Shown one piece after another: positions 12,484-23,227 of a DNA stretch of 64,000 nucleotides. The notes beneath the pieces are model-generated. The model was not told the origin of the DNA. It saw only the letters and a program-made list of their open reading frames with translations, and made no database searches. Source of the stretch: Chrysaora quinquecirrha (Eukaryota > Cnidaria > Scyphozoa > Semaeostomeae > Pelagiidae); contig JACTAT010000368.1 of assembly GCA_014526335.1 (NCBI GenBank), forward strand, positions 658,261-722,260, given 5' to 3'. Position numbers and translations under genes: made by a program. The stretch's first letter is position 1. Each line of letters begins with the position of its first letter.

Positions 12484-13270
12484 AATGTGGACCCCCGTAT
12501 CCTGAACCCAATCCTGATTCCTGAACCCCGAACTAAAATCAACGGATTCGGATTCAACATCAACAACATGTTCATTGCAGCTTTTCACCTTTCACCTGAC
12601 GACAGGGGGGGGTGGAAGCGAAGTCGCGCATGCGTTCTCATCCTGATTCGAAACGAGGCAAACAGTGTCAGTTGATCAATGTATGGCTGCCAAACGGCCA
12701 CGAACAGTGTATTTTGGAAAACGCAATCTTCAATAATCACCGATGTTTCTGGACAAATAATCACCGATGTTTCTGGTTTTGCTTCAGACAGATGACAGAA
12801 TGAATTTTGAAAGCTCAAAAAATTTGAGCCTCTGCGGGGGAGCACATTTTTAACTGTGCTTAACTTTGTATCCTTAGCTCAAATGCAGGTCATGCCTTAT
12901 AATATTGACGCTCTTTCATATGGTATACTGAAATTTAAAATATCTTGACATTGATTTTTTACTGACCGGCAACAACATACGTCATCGATCACGTGATATT
13001 TTTGTTACCCAGTTTGCTAGATGGGTACAGTAATTTTCCTGTCTAGATATATCTAGAAATTTACCTTTCATATTTTTCATTTCATATTTTTGGCGATTCT
13101 ATCTCAACTTAATTCACCTCACAATGACATCTGCTTTGTCCAATTTTTTAAGCAAATTTGAAAAAAGAAACGGTGAAAAGAATAAAATTTTATGCCGAAG
13201 TGATTTTTGCTTAATTTCTGGAGCCCGGATTCGGACCGACGTTATTTCTGTGGAAATGTGTTGACAATGA

Positions 13271-13846
13271 ACGCGATTCAAACATGAACAATTAGACATT
13301 TCACGTGATCAGCGTATGAACACGAACTCGTGTGCGCATGTTCATAAGATCAGCGATTTTGGGGTTTTTACTGGGATTTTCGTGACTTTTTGTGTAATTC
13401 TTCCTTTTACCTTATTAAGCTTTGATTGATAGTTCTGTTCTGTTTAACCATACTTGGTATTTGCTAGGTGAGTTAAATTTTATAGTTAGGAACCCACGTT
13501 TTGGAAAATAGTCAGTAGTTGTCGAAGATCGCCGTCGAAATCGTATTGTAAGTTAAGATAAGTCTTGTCGTGCCGAAGTTGTTGAAGTAGAAGACGTTAA
13601 TGGAAGAAATAAGAGATATAAAGACGCATTAGATCAGCCGACGAAGTTAAAGAAGATTATATTTGAAGTAGAAGCAAGACGTGGGTTCATTCTTAAAGAT
13701 AAAAGTGTTTCAGTTGTTTCAAGATCCGACGTTTCTCTGTGTTGAATTCTGCCGACAAGTCGATAGAGGTCGTAAGTTTGTTTCAGCCTTATTTTCAGTA
13801 TTAATAATAAAGAAACAGTTAAGCCCAAGAAAAGCGTGGTTTAACA
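13271..13846 (+). mobile_element. 5' LTR, 3' portion only
   Basis: Matches 14951-15530 of the complete LTR almost base for base and ends in GTGGTTTAACA at 13846, directly before the primer-binding site. The first 440 bp of the LTR are absent on this side and are replaced by the leader sequence at 12776-13270. Confidence 0.75.
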
Positions 13847-13848
13847 TC

Positions 13849-13868
13849 TGGTGACCACGACGTGACTA
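13849..13868 (+). promoter_or_regulatory. Primer-binding site of LTR element
   Basis: TGGTGACCACGACGTGAC starts 2 nt after the LTR end TTTAACA. It begins with TGG, as expected for pairing with a tRNA 3' CCA end. The priming tRNA was not identified. Confidence 0.6.
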
Positions 13869-13956
13869 TCAGCAAAGACAGTCGTTTAAAGATAGTAGAA
13901 ATTGTCGACAGGACCGAGTAGAAAGACTTAGAGCAGAACAGAGGAAATTTGACGCC

Positions 13957-14472
13957 ATGCCATTTCATCAGAAGGGAGTTCATTTGTATCTTCGAGTCTC
14001 AGATGATCGTCCAATATGCAATTATTGTAAAAAGGTAGGACATGTTGTAAAGTATTGTCGCCTTCGTCCATTTATACATCCGCCTAAACACATGAGAAAT
14101 GCAATGTATCAGTGCAATCCATGGACAAATCAAACAGTAGGCCTGGTCAATACAAACGGAAGCCATGCAGGGCAAGAAGGCAATTTTCAACTTTTTGGTA
14201 ATCTTATTGATCAGTTAAAATCAATATTATTTCAACTGGAGAAGCTGATATCAAACAGAAATATTCCAACTTTTCAAGGACTTGAATCTGGTTGCAAGGA
14301 AGGAACAAAGGTCAAAGAAAGGATGCCAGTCATATTGGAGGCAACTGTTCGACCACATCAATACAGTGAACACAAGAGCATGATTAACAACACGAGCAGG
14401 GGCGAGAGATTGTTAACAAGAATGTACCAACCCCCGCCACACACGATTGGGGTTGCTGAAGGACTAACGTGA
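13957..14472 (+). CDS. gag: Gag-like protein with CCHC zinc knuckle
   Basis: An open frame of 171 codons between the primer-binding site and the polypurine tract of the LTR element. Near residue 22 it has CNYCKKVGHVVKYC, which fits the CX2CX4HX4C zinc knuckle that binds RNA in retrotransposon Gag proteins. No capsid-sized region precedes it, and no protease, reverse transcriptase, RNase H or integrase follows. The whole internal region is only about 660 bp. The element is therefore non-autonomous and would need another element's enzymes. The ATG at 13957 is the first in frame after an upstream open stretch; the true Gag start could lie upstream or have been deleted. The last residues (from VAEGLT) run into the pre-PPT sequence. 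Probably a truncated Gypsy-type Gag, though the clade cannot be set from the knuckle alone. Confidence 0.65.
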   Translation: MPFHQKGVHLYLRVSDDRPICNYCKKVGHVVKYCRLRPFIHPPKHMRNAMYQCNPWTNQTVGLVNTNGSHAGQEGNFQLFGNLIDQLKSILFQLEKLISNRNIPTFQGLESGCKEGTKVKERMPVILEATVRPHQYSEHKSMINNTSRGERLLTRMYQPPPHTIGVAEGLT

Positions 14473-14498
14473 AACAAGCGAGGACGCTTGTTCTCGTA

Positions 14499-14509
14499 GG
14501 GGGGAGCTA
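14499..14509 (+). promoter_or_regulatory. Polypurine tract
   Basis: GGGGGGAG-containing purine run immediately before the 3' LTR start TGTTAAAG at 14510, the expected site for plus-strand priming. Confidence 0.7.
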
Positions 14510-15530
14510 TGTTAAAGAACAATTTTTCGAACATTGAGTTATTTGAATCTAAGCTTTCGTGCCCTTTGTTTTTATTTATCGTTGATAGTTCATGACCAGC
14601 CATTACGCAACCCATAAAGGTATTTCCTTTACATTGATGTCGCCATCCGGTTGTGTATTTGCATTTGTTGAATGTGTCATTAACGCTCTGGGTGTGACGT
14701 TCTATTGTCTTGCTGATGATATAATTGAGGTTCTTTGTTAAGTTCTAAGTTAGTTAGTCGTAATGGTTAGTCGATAGCAGAAGTTGTCAGGAATTGTAAA
14801 TTGCCGCTGAATCAAGAATCGTTTGGATGTTGTTAATTGAATAGGAGTTCTTATGGATGAAATTGCCGTGAAACTCGTGTTTTCTTGTCGTCTAAATCTG
14901 TTCTCAAGTCGAACTCACGCACTCTAATAACACGAAAGTTGTGTGTTATTAACGCGATTCAAACATGAGCAATTAGACATTTCACGTGATCAGCGTATGA
15001 ACACGAACTCGTGTGCGCATGTTCATAAGATCAGCGATTTTGGGGTTTTTTACTGGGATTTTCGTGACTTTTTGTGTAATTCTTCCTTTTACCTTATTAA
15101 GCTTTTGATTGACAGTTCTGTTCTGTTTAACCATACTTGGCATTTGCTAGGTGAGTTAAATTTTATAGTTAGGAACCCACGTTTTGGAAAATAGTCAGTA
15201 GTTGTCGAAGATCGCCGTCGAAATCGTATTGTAAGTTAAGATAAGTCTTGTCGTGCCGAAGTTGTTGAAGTAGAAGACGTTAATGGAAGAAATAAGAGAT
15301 ATAAAGACGCATTAGATCAGTCGACGAAGTTAAAGAAGATTATATTTTGAAGTAGAAGCAAGACGTGGGTTCATTTTTAAAGATAAAAGTGTTTCAGTTG
15401 TTTCAAGATCCGACGTTTCTCTGTGTTGAATTCTGCCGACAAGTCGAAAGAGGTCGTAAGTTTGTTTCAGCCTTATTTTCAGTATTAATAATAAAGAAAC
15501 AGTTAAACCCAAGAAAAGTGTGGTTTAACA
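14510..15530 (+). mobile_element. Complete 3' LTR (1021 bp)
   Basis: Begins TGTTAAAG after the polypurine tract and ends GGTTTAACA, so it has the inverted terminal words TGTTAAA/TTTAACA. Its 3' 580 bp also occur next to the primer-binding site at 13271-13846. ORFs within it (for example 14943-15194 and 15365-15571) are shadows shared by every copy. Confidence 0.8.
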
Positions 15531-15804
15531 AATGTGGACCCCCGTATCCTGAACCCAATCCTGATTCCTGAACCCCGAACTAAAATCAACGGATTCGGAT
15601 TCAACATCAACAACATGTTCATTGCAGCTTTTCACCTTTCACCTGACGACAGGGGGGGGTGGAAGCGAAGTCGCGCATGCGTTCTCATCCTGATTCGAAA
15701 CGAGGCAAACAGTGTCAGTTGATCAATGTATGGCTGCCAAACGGCCACGAACAGTGTATTTTGGAAAACGCAATCTTCAATAATCACCGATGTTTCTGGA
15801 CAAA

Positions 15805-17064
15805 AAGTGAATTTTATTTAGCAAAAGCAAAAATTTGAACAACCAAATCGAGTTTTCATGCATATTTGTGTGAATGGATTTTTTCAGAGACGAAAGACAA
15901 TTGTCAAGCTTTCAAGCCAGTTCAACACCTCGATAGGCCAAAATGTCAAGTAGGACAGCAAGCCTGCCAGAATCCTTACTAAAAATTGGTACCAGTAGAC
16001 TAATTATACCAAGCTGAGAATGAAAATAAGGTTTTTGGCTCCAAGGTTTTTTAGTTTTGTCAAGACAGTTTGATGAAGCTTACAGTATACTGTATTATGA
16101 AATACAATACACCATGAAACATCATTGAATCAAATTATGTTGTACAGTATTGTGGCTGATTGAAGATCATATAAAGAAGATCAGATTACTTTCAGTTAGA
16201 CTACTTTACATTATACACATACAAATTTGAATACAATAAAATGCAATTTCTTTTGAGAATGTAACTTTGTAAACAAACATCATTATCATAAGTTGTTTAC
16301 AATTTAATTAATGTATATTTTTAAGGTCTCTCTGCCTCTTTGTTTAGCTTTCATATGCAAATACTGTTTTTTGCAGATAATGGATTTCATGATCATGATT
16401 GCTCAATAAGAATTTTAAGTAACAACTATTGTTTGAAGAATCTCTTTTCTATGCCCCACAGGGTTGCTTGAATAGGCTACTTCTTTGGCCAGTCATTACT
16501 ACCTGCAGGGAAAAAAAAATGTTTAAATCTTCTGTACAATATTACAGGCGTAAATGAAAAGGACATGATTCAGTTCTACTACAAGTATGACTGAGCTTCT
16601 CCAATGGCAGAATAATTATTTTGCTTTGAGTTTCCTTTAGAATCCTTGGTGTTCCAAAGGTTTTTTTAATAAGCATTCAAGCCACCATGTTTAATACCAA
16701 AAACCACACAGCTGAGTATACCAAATACTTTCAACATGCATGTTTCTGATGCATGTTTGCTATGTATCTTTATCAAAGGCATGAGACTAACTATGATTTC
16801 TGGCATAACATTTTAGGCCTTTCCTATCTACTACAGAAATTCATAGAATTTCCAGCGTTTGAGCAATTTAAGTTCATTTCATGGTTAATGAAATCTTTCA
16901 AGTTCTTAGTAATGAATTCAACGCCGTAAAATATGATCGTTCAGAGGAAGAATGTTGCATGTTGTCGACAAGTTTACTGAAAAGGTCTCACACTGCGCGC
17001 CTTGACTAAACCAGCGCTGCGTCAATGGGAAACCTGAAAAGTGGTGGTCATAAATGAGGCCAAA
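15805..17064. other. No recognisable gene
   Basis: AT-rich, free of long ORFs and without visible repeat structure. Confidence 0.5.
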
Positions 17065-17346
17065 ATGCCAACTTGGAGAGGGGCTCTTCGGGGATCGATG
17101 AGACTTTTAAATACCCAAAGAATTTTTCTTTCAAGTTATGCATTTGATGTACAAAAAGCCCCTAAGGAATTTCTGAAACAACGCTACAAACTTGGGCCAT
17201 TTTCTGCGGGATCTCATGGGCGCCATCTTCGCGAAACCTTGCTCCCAAAAGGAACAAAGAATCACTCACTGGCTGCCTTTTTGCTACCTACTTCCGAACA
17301 TTACGATGAAATAATGTCGTTAATAGCCACAAATGGTGCAAAATAA
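17065..17346 (+). CDS. Small intronless ORF, 93 aa, unrecognised
   Basis: Starts at an ATG (MPTWRGALRGSMRLL...) and ends in tandem stops (TAATAG); an AATAAA polyadenylation-type signal lies at about 17361. The product is basic, lacks low-complexity runs and has no membrane segment. The N-terminus (Arg-rich, amphipathic, no acidic residues for about 30 positions) would fit mitochondrial import. I recognise no family with confidence; some small LYR-type mitochondrial assembly factors have a comparable size and helix-rich look, but the LYR tripeptide itself is missing. It could also be chance. It lies 20 bp upstream of the YbaY-like ORF on the same strand. Confidence 0.35.
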   Translation: MPTWRGALRGSMRLLNTQRIFLSSYAFDVQKAPKEFLKQRYKLGPFSAGSHGRHLRETLLPKGTKNHSLAAFLLPTSEHYDEIMSLIATNGAK

Positions 17347-17365
17347 TAGTAAAATTTTAGAATAA

Positions 17366-17802
17366 ATGAAGAAAAAAGCAAAACTTACCGATGGTATTTT
17401 CGTGATCACCGCCCATCGTGGAGAAACTTTCACGCTTCAAAAATGCACTCACTGCGCATGCCCACAACCGCTTCCACCCTCCCCTGACCTGACGACGTCT
17501 GACAACAAGGAAAGTACTGATTCGAGCGAAATTAAGCTTGACTACAAGGCTTCAGCGAAGATGGGATTTCAGGTTGGAGATCTAACAATATCTGGTGAAA
17601 TAACATTCAGGGATGTAGCTCCAGATAGTCCTTTGCCTGAACCTTCTGTCCTGTATGTTAAGCTAGTCGATGCAATGAAGATGGATGTTGCCGCGAAAAA
17701 ATTGCGGAAGTTGCAATTGAAATTCATGGCAGTTATAAGAAAGGAGAACCACTAAATTATGAGTTGAAAGTGTCCAACTTTGCATTTGGAATAAGATATA
17801 AT
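17366..17802 (+). pseudogene. YscW/YbaY-like domain exon, frameshifted
   Basis: The open frame has the core ISGEITFRDV...PLPEPSVLYVKLVD, which resembles the YscW/YbaY family (Pfam type III secretion lipoprotein chaperone/YbaY), a beta-rich domain first known from bacteria. From memory, related uncharacterised proteins occur in cnidarians, which I cannot check here. At 17696-17701 an A6 run breaks the frame. In the neighbouring frame the homology continues (KIAEVAIEIHGSYKKGEPLN... FGIRYN) up to a consensus splice donor GTAAGT at 17803. One extra A would restore the frame, so this is either a sequencing or assembly homopolymer error or a young pseudogene. The likely domain start is the ATG at 17561 (MGFQVGDLTISG). 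I did not find the following exon. Function unknown. Confidence 0.5.
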
Positions 17803-19374
17803 GTAAGTATACAGCTTTAATCTTTGTTTTGGATCTTGATTTGAAGAGAATTGTCTATAGGTACTGTATATAGATATTTTATGGCTTTAATCAGATAATA
17901 GGGATCATCAGGCATAATGGTTCTGTTTTGTGTAGTTATAGGCCCACCCCTCTGGAAATTTCCGTCACATTCATGTTTTATTGGTGCTGTTGTTTTCTCA
18001 TAGCATATGGTGTGATTTAAAGCATCAAACATCATCAATCACATGTATCTCATAGCATAAAAGACCCATTAATTGTATCAAGCTTATGTTCCAAGCTCAA
18101 AAATTTAAGGCAAGGAATGCAAAAACCAGTGGCATCCACATTTGAGGAACAAAAGGGTGTAGTTAATGAAAATTAGGGTGTGGTTTCTAGAACAAATAAC
18201 CAAGTCATACCATGCAACACTTCTGCATCAGATTTAGGCTATATTACAGAATCTATCTTGGTGATAATTGGGCCCCAATTATGGAACAGATGGAACAACA
18301 GACCCCCATGCCCCCACTTGGCTGCACTCTGCTAGAAAGTAGTTTGAAGTTGGATTTTTTGTTAAATGAGTATAAAATGATACCATTTTCAGATTTCTGC
18401 CTGCTTGAATATCGGCTGGAGGAGGGATGAAACCTCTAAAGAATGGTTCAGAAATGGTGACTATCTGAATGATGTTTCACATCATGTCCATATTAAAGAA
18501 AAAACAGATGCATATCACAAGAATATTGAAGTTAAGAAATAGTTTCATTCAATTTTCATTCAATTTTTTTTATCTTGTATTGAAGTTAAAGTTCACAAGC
18601 ACAAATCTGATTGTATTTTCAGAAGAACTTTTTTATCGATAACCTTTTAACTCCTGAAATCATACTTTCCTACTTGATTTAAGTTTTATTAATAGGAATG
18701 AATGGATATAGTGGGCTAACAGTATTCGGTGAAAAAATAAAATATCAAAATAACGGAATTGCAAAAAAATGAAATAAGGAAATTAAAAAGGTGGAAAAAC
18801 AAAATAGGGATTAAACAAAATAGCAGAAAAATTACATGGCAGAAGGTTGTGCAGATATTATCTGGAATTTAATTTTGAATGGGCTGTCTATTTTTTTCAT
18901 TATGCGTTATTTCACTATTTGGTTTTTTTGCTGAATACCATCAGCCTAATAATGCTGGGATAATGCTACTTAGTTTTTTAAATTTATTTCTTATTATATG
19001 TACAGCATATCTACATTATTTATCACAATGACTAGGTATATGACTTATTTGTTATATTTTTGTTGTTGATATTGGAATTCATGTTGTCTTAACAGACTGA
19101 CAAACTTTAGAGCTTGTAAGAGTACTAAGCTTAAGCTTTTGGTGTCAAGAGCTTAGGCAAGGTCAGGGTTTGAGCCATGTGTCAGAGCCATTGTCAAGGT
19201 TTTGTAAACTCATCTACTTCAAGTTTCTAGTGACTGGTGCTAAACACACATATTCACCTTCACCTGAACAACATTGGCAAGCCAATAATACAGCATTGAC
19301 AATTTGAGCCTGAGCATTAAACAACATGTGAGTTCTAAAAGAAGATTCAAAACAAGGAAACCCAAAAACGTTCA
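17803..19374. other. No recognisable gene
   Basis: AT-rich; may hold the intron following the YbaY-like exon. The 72-codon ORF at 18212-18430 has no motif. Confidence 0.45.
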
Positions 19375-19419
19375 TTGATAGTTTTAAGAATGATACAGTG
19401 CAGTATCTGGCATAATTGT

Positions 19420-19750
19420 ATGCCAACAAGAGCAATGTTTTTACTGGGGTTAATGCAACAAAATGTGGTTTTTGCATTTTATGACCTGTTTGTTGGGGTA
19501 AGTATGGGATCCCCACTTGCACCTGTTCTTGCCAATCTTTTCATGGGACACCACGAAAAAATTTGGCTTAAACATTATCAGGGTCCTCAGGTTTTGTTTT
19601 ATAGAAGATATGTCGACGATATTTTTTGTTTATTTGACTGTGAATCTGACACACTTTTATTTTTTGACTACATCAACTCACGAAACAGCAACATTAGGTT
19701 TACGACAGATGAAAGTGACGGACACGGAAATATATCCGAATTTCAAAAGA
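19420..19750 (+). pseudogene. Penelope-like element reverse transcriptase fragment
   Basis: The plus-strand frame contains GVSMGSPLAPVLANLFM (RT motif 4-type, as in Penelope-like and related RTs) followed about 35 residues later by YRRYVDDIFCLF, the YVDD catalytic box. Penelope-like RTs, which group near telomerase, typically show this GSPL...LANxF and RYVDD pair. Only about 110 residues of the palm remain; the flanking fingers, thumb and GIY-YIG domain are absent. It abuts a coiled-coil segment from a different element at about 19752. Confidence 0.75.
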
Positions 19751-19751
19751 A

Positions 19752-19935
19752 ATGCTTGATATGTATTCCTGCCTTCAAAGTGCAGTAAAAGACATACAAA
19801 TAAAAATTGACACATTTATGCGATCCATCAGACAAATAGACAATATTGACGCACAATTAAAAGACTGTCAAACTCGGTGCCTGTCACTTGAAGAGCAAGT
19901 AGAGAAACTGAATAAGAAAGTTGACACTTTGTGGG
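19752..19935 (+). pseudogene. Coiled-coil segment, LINE ORF1-like
   Basis: About 60 residues with heptad-like spacing (VKDIQIKIDTFMRSIRQID ... SLEEQVEKLNKKVDTLWGG), typical of the N-terminal coiled coil of non-LTR retrotransposon ORF1 proteins. It is followed by unrelated GC-richer sequence from about 19935. With the SGNH and APE segments downstream on the same strand it may belong to one broken LINE. Inference only. Confidence 0.4.
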
Positions 19936-21379
19936 GGGGGCTTTTGGGTTTTACAGTTTGCAGGTTTGGCCGATTTTGCCCTCGGGTCTTGGGTTATTCC
20001 AAAAAAACATGCGGATTTTCGGGCTCAAAATATTTGACGGGCGACGGGTTTTCCCATTTTTTTAGCTCGGGTTTTGGGTAGGTATTGTTGTAAAAATGTG
20101 CGGGTTTTCGGGTTTTGTCCCGTCAAATAGGATTTATCAATTTGTGAAATTCATAAACAGTTTTTGAAACTATGATGAATGTCAAGACAGTAACGACTTT
20201 TAAGAGCTCGAAGGCCTCGGTTATGTAGCTAGGTTATACCATGGATGGCTTGCCTTCTTATCATACAATTCTAAATCACACTTTTCAACGTTGTACAAAG
20301 CTCGCTAGATCTCTGCGATTCGGAAAGGCACCATGGCAAATGAAGTTCATCATTACACTGCTGACATATAATTTTTTGCGCGAGATAATGGCTCTATCAA
20401 GGCAATAGAGTTTATTGAAAATTCTCTTTGAAATCAAAAGGAGGAAAAGCGGGTCTAGTTAACATTGTAAAAAAACCTTGGAATTGATTTGACGGGCACG
20501 GTGGCTATAAAACTACGAATTCATACTCACATTGAAAATATTATGAGCCTTTATGTAGCCCGAAATTCTGACAGGGACGATAGCTATATTCTTTTGGGAC
20601 AAAGATAAAGAGCAACTATCATCCTTTAAAGCAGTGACGTTTGTAGACAACACCGTGTAATACACCCCAAATAAATTGTATGGTGAGTAAGCTGGGTTGA
20701 TTTTGGAGAAAGATGCATATGGTGTCATTAAATTTTGTAGCGATGTTCTCCATGGAAACGAGCAGGAAATCAGGTCTTCGGAAAATATCAATTGGGTTTT
20801 AAATGGGCCTAAGGTCATGTCTCTTCAAAAACGGTTAGCTTTGATATGCGTTAATATTTCGATGTTGGAGCAGGCTTGGTCATTTGGTGCAAAAATGAAG
20901 GAAAGCACCAAACGTTTGACTTACTCTGGGCAGCGACATCTAGAGTTATTACCGATGGTTTCCCTGAATTTGAATTTCGAAGGAGATGATAATGACAATG
21001 GATCTAAAGGTGGCACGGAGAGAATGATAGATGATGGACTAAGCAATCACTTGAATCATTGAGACGTGATGTAACACAAAAAATACATAAATTCGAAGAC
21101 AAGGTACCGAAAAGCAATATCGTTTCTAACACCCCAAACCACCACAACTGCCACCCTCAACCCCTGTGAAACGGCAAAATCATCCTTTCAAATTGAAAAA
21201 TCATCCTACGTATCAATATCAAAGAAGAACCCAAGAATCGCATCCAACCCAAAATGTCTAACTTGTCTAACTCATAGCCATCAATTCCAATGTCACCAAA
21301 CTTCTCCAACAGAAACAAACAAAACTAGGGCAGCAACAGAGAAACCCAACTTGGTCAATCCAAACAGAACCCAAACTCA
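19936..21379 (+). other. Mostly unassigned; 121-codon ORF at 20697-21062
   Basis: The ORF at 20697-21062 (MILEKDAYGVIKFCSDVLHG...) ends in an acidic DDNDNGSKGG tail. It lies between the coiled-coil segment and the SGNH domain, so it could be further LINE ORF1 material, but no motif proves this. At 21240-21300 a CLTCLTHSHQFQC word resembles a zinc-binding cluster without matching a standard knuckle. Confidence 0.3.
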
Positions 21380-21739
21380 CAGGGCGAAAGAGAAAAGAAC
21401 GAAGCGAAAAATGAGATTAAGACCTTCGAACAAGAATTCGCAATAATTGGTGACTCTAACATACGTTACATCTCACCGACAAGATTCCCCAGTGCAATTG
21501 CTAAAATCAGATGCCCAACACTGCAGAAGCTGCCGGAAGTCATTATTACAATAGAGTTGTCGAATGTAAAGAAAATAATTATCCATCTGGGCACCAACGA
21601 TATCGGAACATGCCAACCCCAAGAATTCGAGCAATATTTAAAAAATGGAATAGCTTCAATAAGAGGAAAAATCCCAACAACAAGTATATTCATTTTGAAT
21701 ATTCTCCCTCGGGCTGATAACCAGCAGAAAAAAATTTAA
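21380..21739 (+). pseudogene. SGNH/GDSL-hydrolase domain of LINE ORF1
   Basis: The frame reads FAIIGDSNIRY (block I GDSN, catalytic Ser) and, about 40 residues later, KKIIIHLGTNDIG (block III GxND), then an ILPRAD stretch. These are signatures of the SGNH esterase fold. Some CR1-like and related LINEs carry an esterase domain in ORF1, and the APE endonuclease of a LINE follows 400 bp downstream on the same strand. The C-terminal Asp-His block is not seen; the frame stops at 21737. A cellular hydrolase exon is a less likely alternative. Confidence 0.6.
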
Positions 21740-22147
21740 TAGCAAATGGCATTATTCAGAAAACTGAATTTGCGACCGACTGGGTCAGCCCAGTAGAGAT
21801 GATCTACCATCTAAATACCACGCTCAGATTGCTGGCAGATGCGAAACATCTCGATCGAGTTGTTCTGAAAATTCTGATTTCCAAAATTCTGATGTCTCGT
21901 AATTTTAATTTTACTATTTATAAGGCGTAACTAGATTTAAATGCGGCGCTCATCCATCTCTTTTTTTAAGTTTTGTTTTGCAACCAATAATCAGTCAAGT
22001 TTGAGTAACGCAGCAAAACATCTAACCCAATCTAACCCGTCCGCAACATCAATTACTATATACTAGTAGTTTATTTTTTCTATATGCTGACATCGTGCCC
22101 TTCGGTACATAAGTTACTCAATGCAATAAAGATCCCCTCTTGATTTT

Positions 22148-22993
22148 ATGATAAGTTGTCTTAATGTCCATGGCCTAGATAGCAATTTTGGTTGTAAAAT
22201 ACCTGACCTTGAATCCGAATTTTTAGTCAACTATATTAACATCGTAACAAAAAATTGGTCTTTTCACCGTAATAAGGATACAGCAAACTTTTTCAGTATA
22301 GGAAAACCCCCAAATAAGATGAATAAGAACTCATCAGGTAGAACTTCTGGAGGAATAATTATATACTGCAAGCTCTATCTTCAAAACCAAGTAAAGGTTA
22401 TTAAAATTCACAAAAATTATGTCTGGTTAGAAATCGACAAAATCGTCTTTTACAACTGCAAAAATAAACTTAAAGTATCTGCTGTATACATCCCTCCATT
22501 GGAATCAAAATATTTCTCATCAGAAGTCTTTGATGACCTACAAGAGGACATCATTAACTACTCCTCACAAACCAAAAATATTATATATATAGGTGACTTT
22601 TATACTCGTACTTATTGCCTAACAGATCACCTACCAGAGACAAAACATTCTGATAGTGGTGAATCTATTTTGCCGAATGCAGATTATTCTATTCCAAGGT
22701 CTAATTGTGACACAGGGGAGCCAAAGAGCCATGGACGTAATCTTATAAAGCTTTGCAGATCCTCAAATCTAAGAATATTAAACGGGAGAAAATTTGGCGA
22801 TGAAAAAGGGAATCTGACATGCCTAAAAAACAACGGAACGAGTTGTGTTGATTATGTTGTTGCGTCCCAGTCTTTATACGATCAAATATCAGTATGTTAT
22901 GTCAGTAGGCATTCTCATCTTTCTGACCACTGTAAAATAACTGCTCATTTACCTAATAAAAAAACATCTAATAAAACTGAGGAGACTTACTAA
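22148..22993 (+). pseudogene. APE-type endonuclease domain of a non-LTR retrotransposon
   Basis: 281 codons covering most of an exonuclease-endonuclease-phosphatase domain. Visible motifs: CLNVHGLDSNF near the N-terminus (cf. NVNSL), RTSGGIIIYCK (the SGGI/GG strand), VSAVYIPP, IYIGDFYTRT (cf. GDFNAR, with Asn replaced by Tyr), SCVDYVVAS (cf. DYVLVS) and HSHLSDHCKI (SDH, catalytic Asp-His). This domain nicks target DNA in LINE retrotransposition. The changed GDFN residue would be expected to impair catalysis. The frame ends at 22993 in a minisatellite with no reverse transcriptase following, so the element is truncated. It pairs with the SGNH segment upstream. Confidence 0.85.
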
Positions 22994-23215
22994 TCACTCC
23001 CTACCTAAGCTGGGTAGGCGCATTGTCATTTCTGCAAGCCTGGGAGAATTACTCATCACTTCCTACCGAAGCTGGGCAGGTGCGTTGTCATTTCTCCAAG
23101 CTGGAGAAACTTACTTATTACTTTCTACCCAAGCTGGATGAACGCATTCTCATTTCTCCAAGCTGGAAAGACTTGCTAAATCACTCCCTACCCAAGCTGG
23201 GTAACAGTGCTCTCC
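22985..23215. repeat. Minisatellite, about 60-bp units
   Basis: About four diverged units with TAC(C)(C/T)AAGCTGG, (G/A)TTCTCATTTCTCCAAGCTGG-like and ACTCCCTACC words. It begins exactly where the APE reading frame ends. Confidence 0.75.
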
Positions 23216-23227
23216 AAACCATCCTCT

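Larger units (their letters stand above)
10805..15804. repeat. Tandem duplication around an LTR element
   Basis: The sequence starting GTTTTGCTTCAGACAGATGA at 10805 recurs at 12776, nearly identical, giving a first unit of 1971 bp. The second unit ends at about 15804, where the flank also found at 12484-12757 recurs at 15531-15804. Both units carry the same leader (10805-11300 and 12776-13270), LTR-derived sequence and 3' flank, but only the second has an internal region with gag. At the junction a word of about 20 bp (AATAATCACCGATGTTTCTG) is repeated at about 12735 and 12757. This is either a real duplication followed by loss in one copy, or two haplotypes joined in the assembly. Confidence 0.8.

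Noticed and set aside
11138..15722. Duplicate short ORFs (11138/13114 minus, 12318/15365 plus, 12487/15534 plus)
   Set aside because: Shadows in the duplicated leader, LTR and flank; identical only because the DNA is duplicated.
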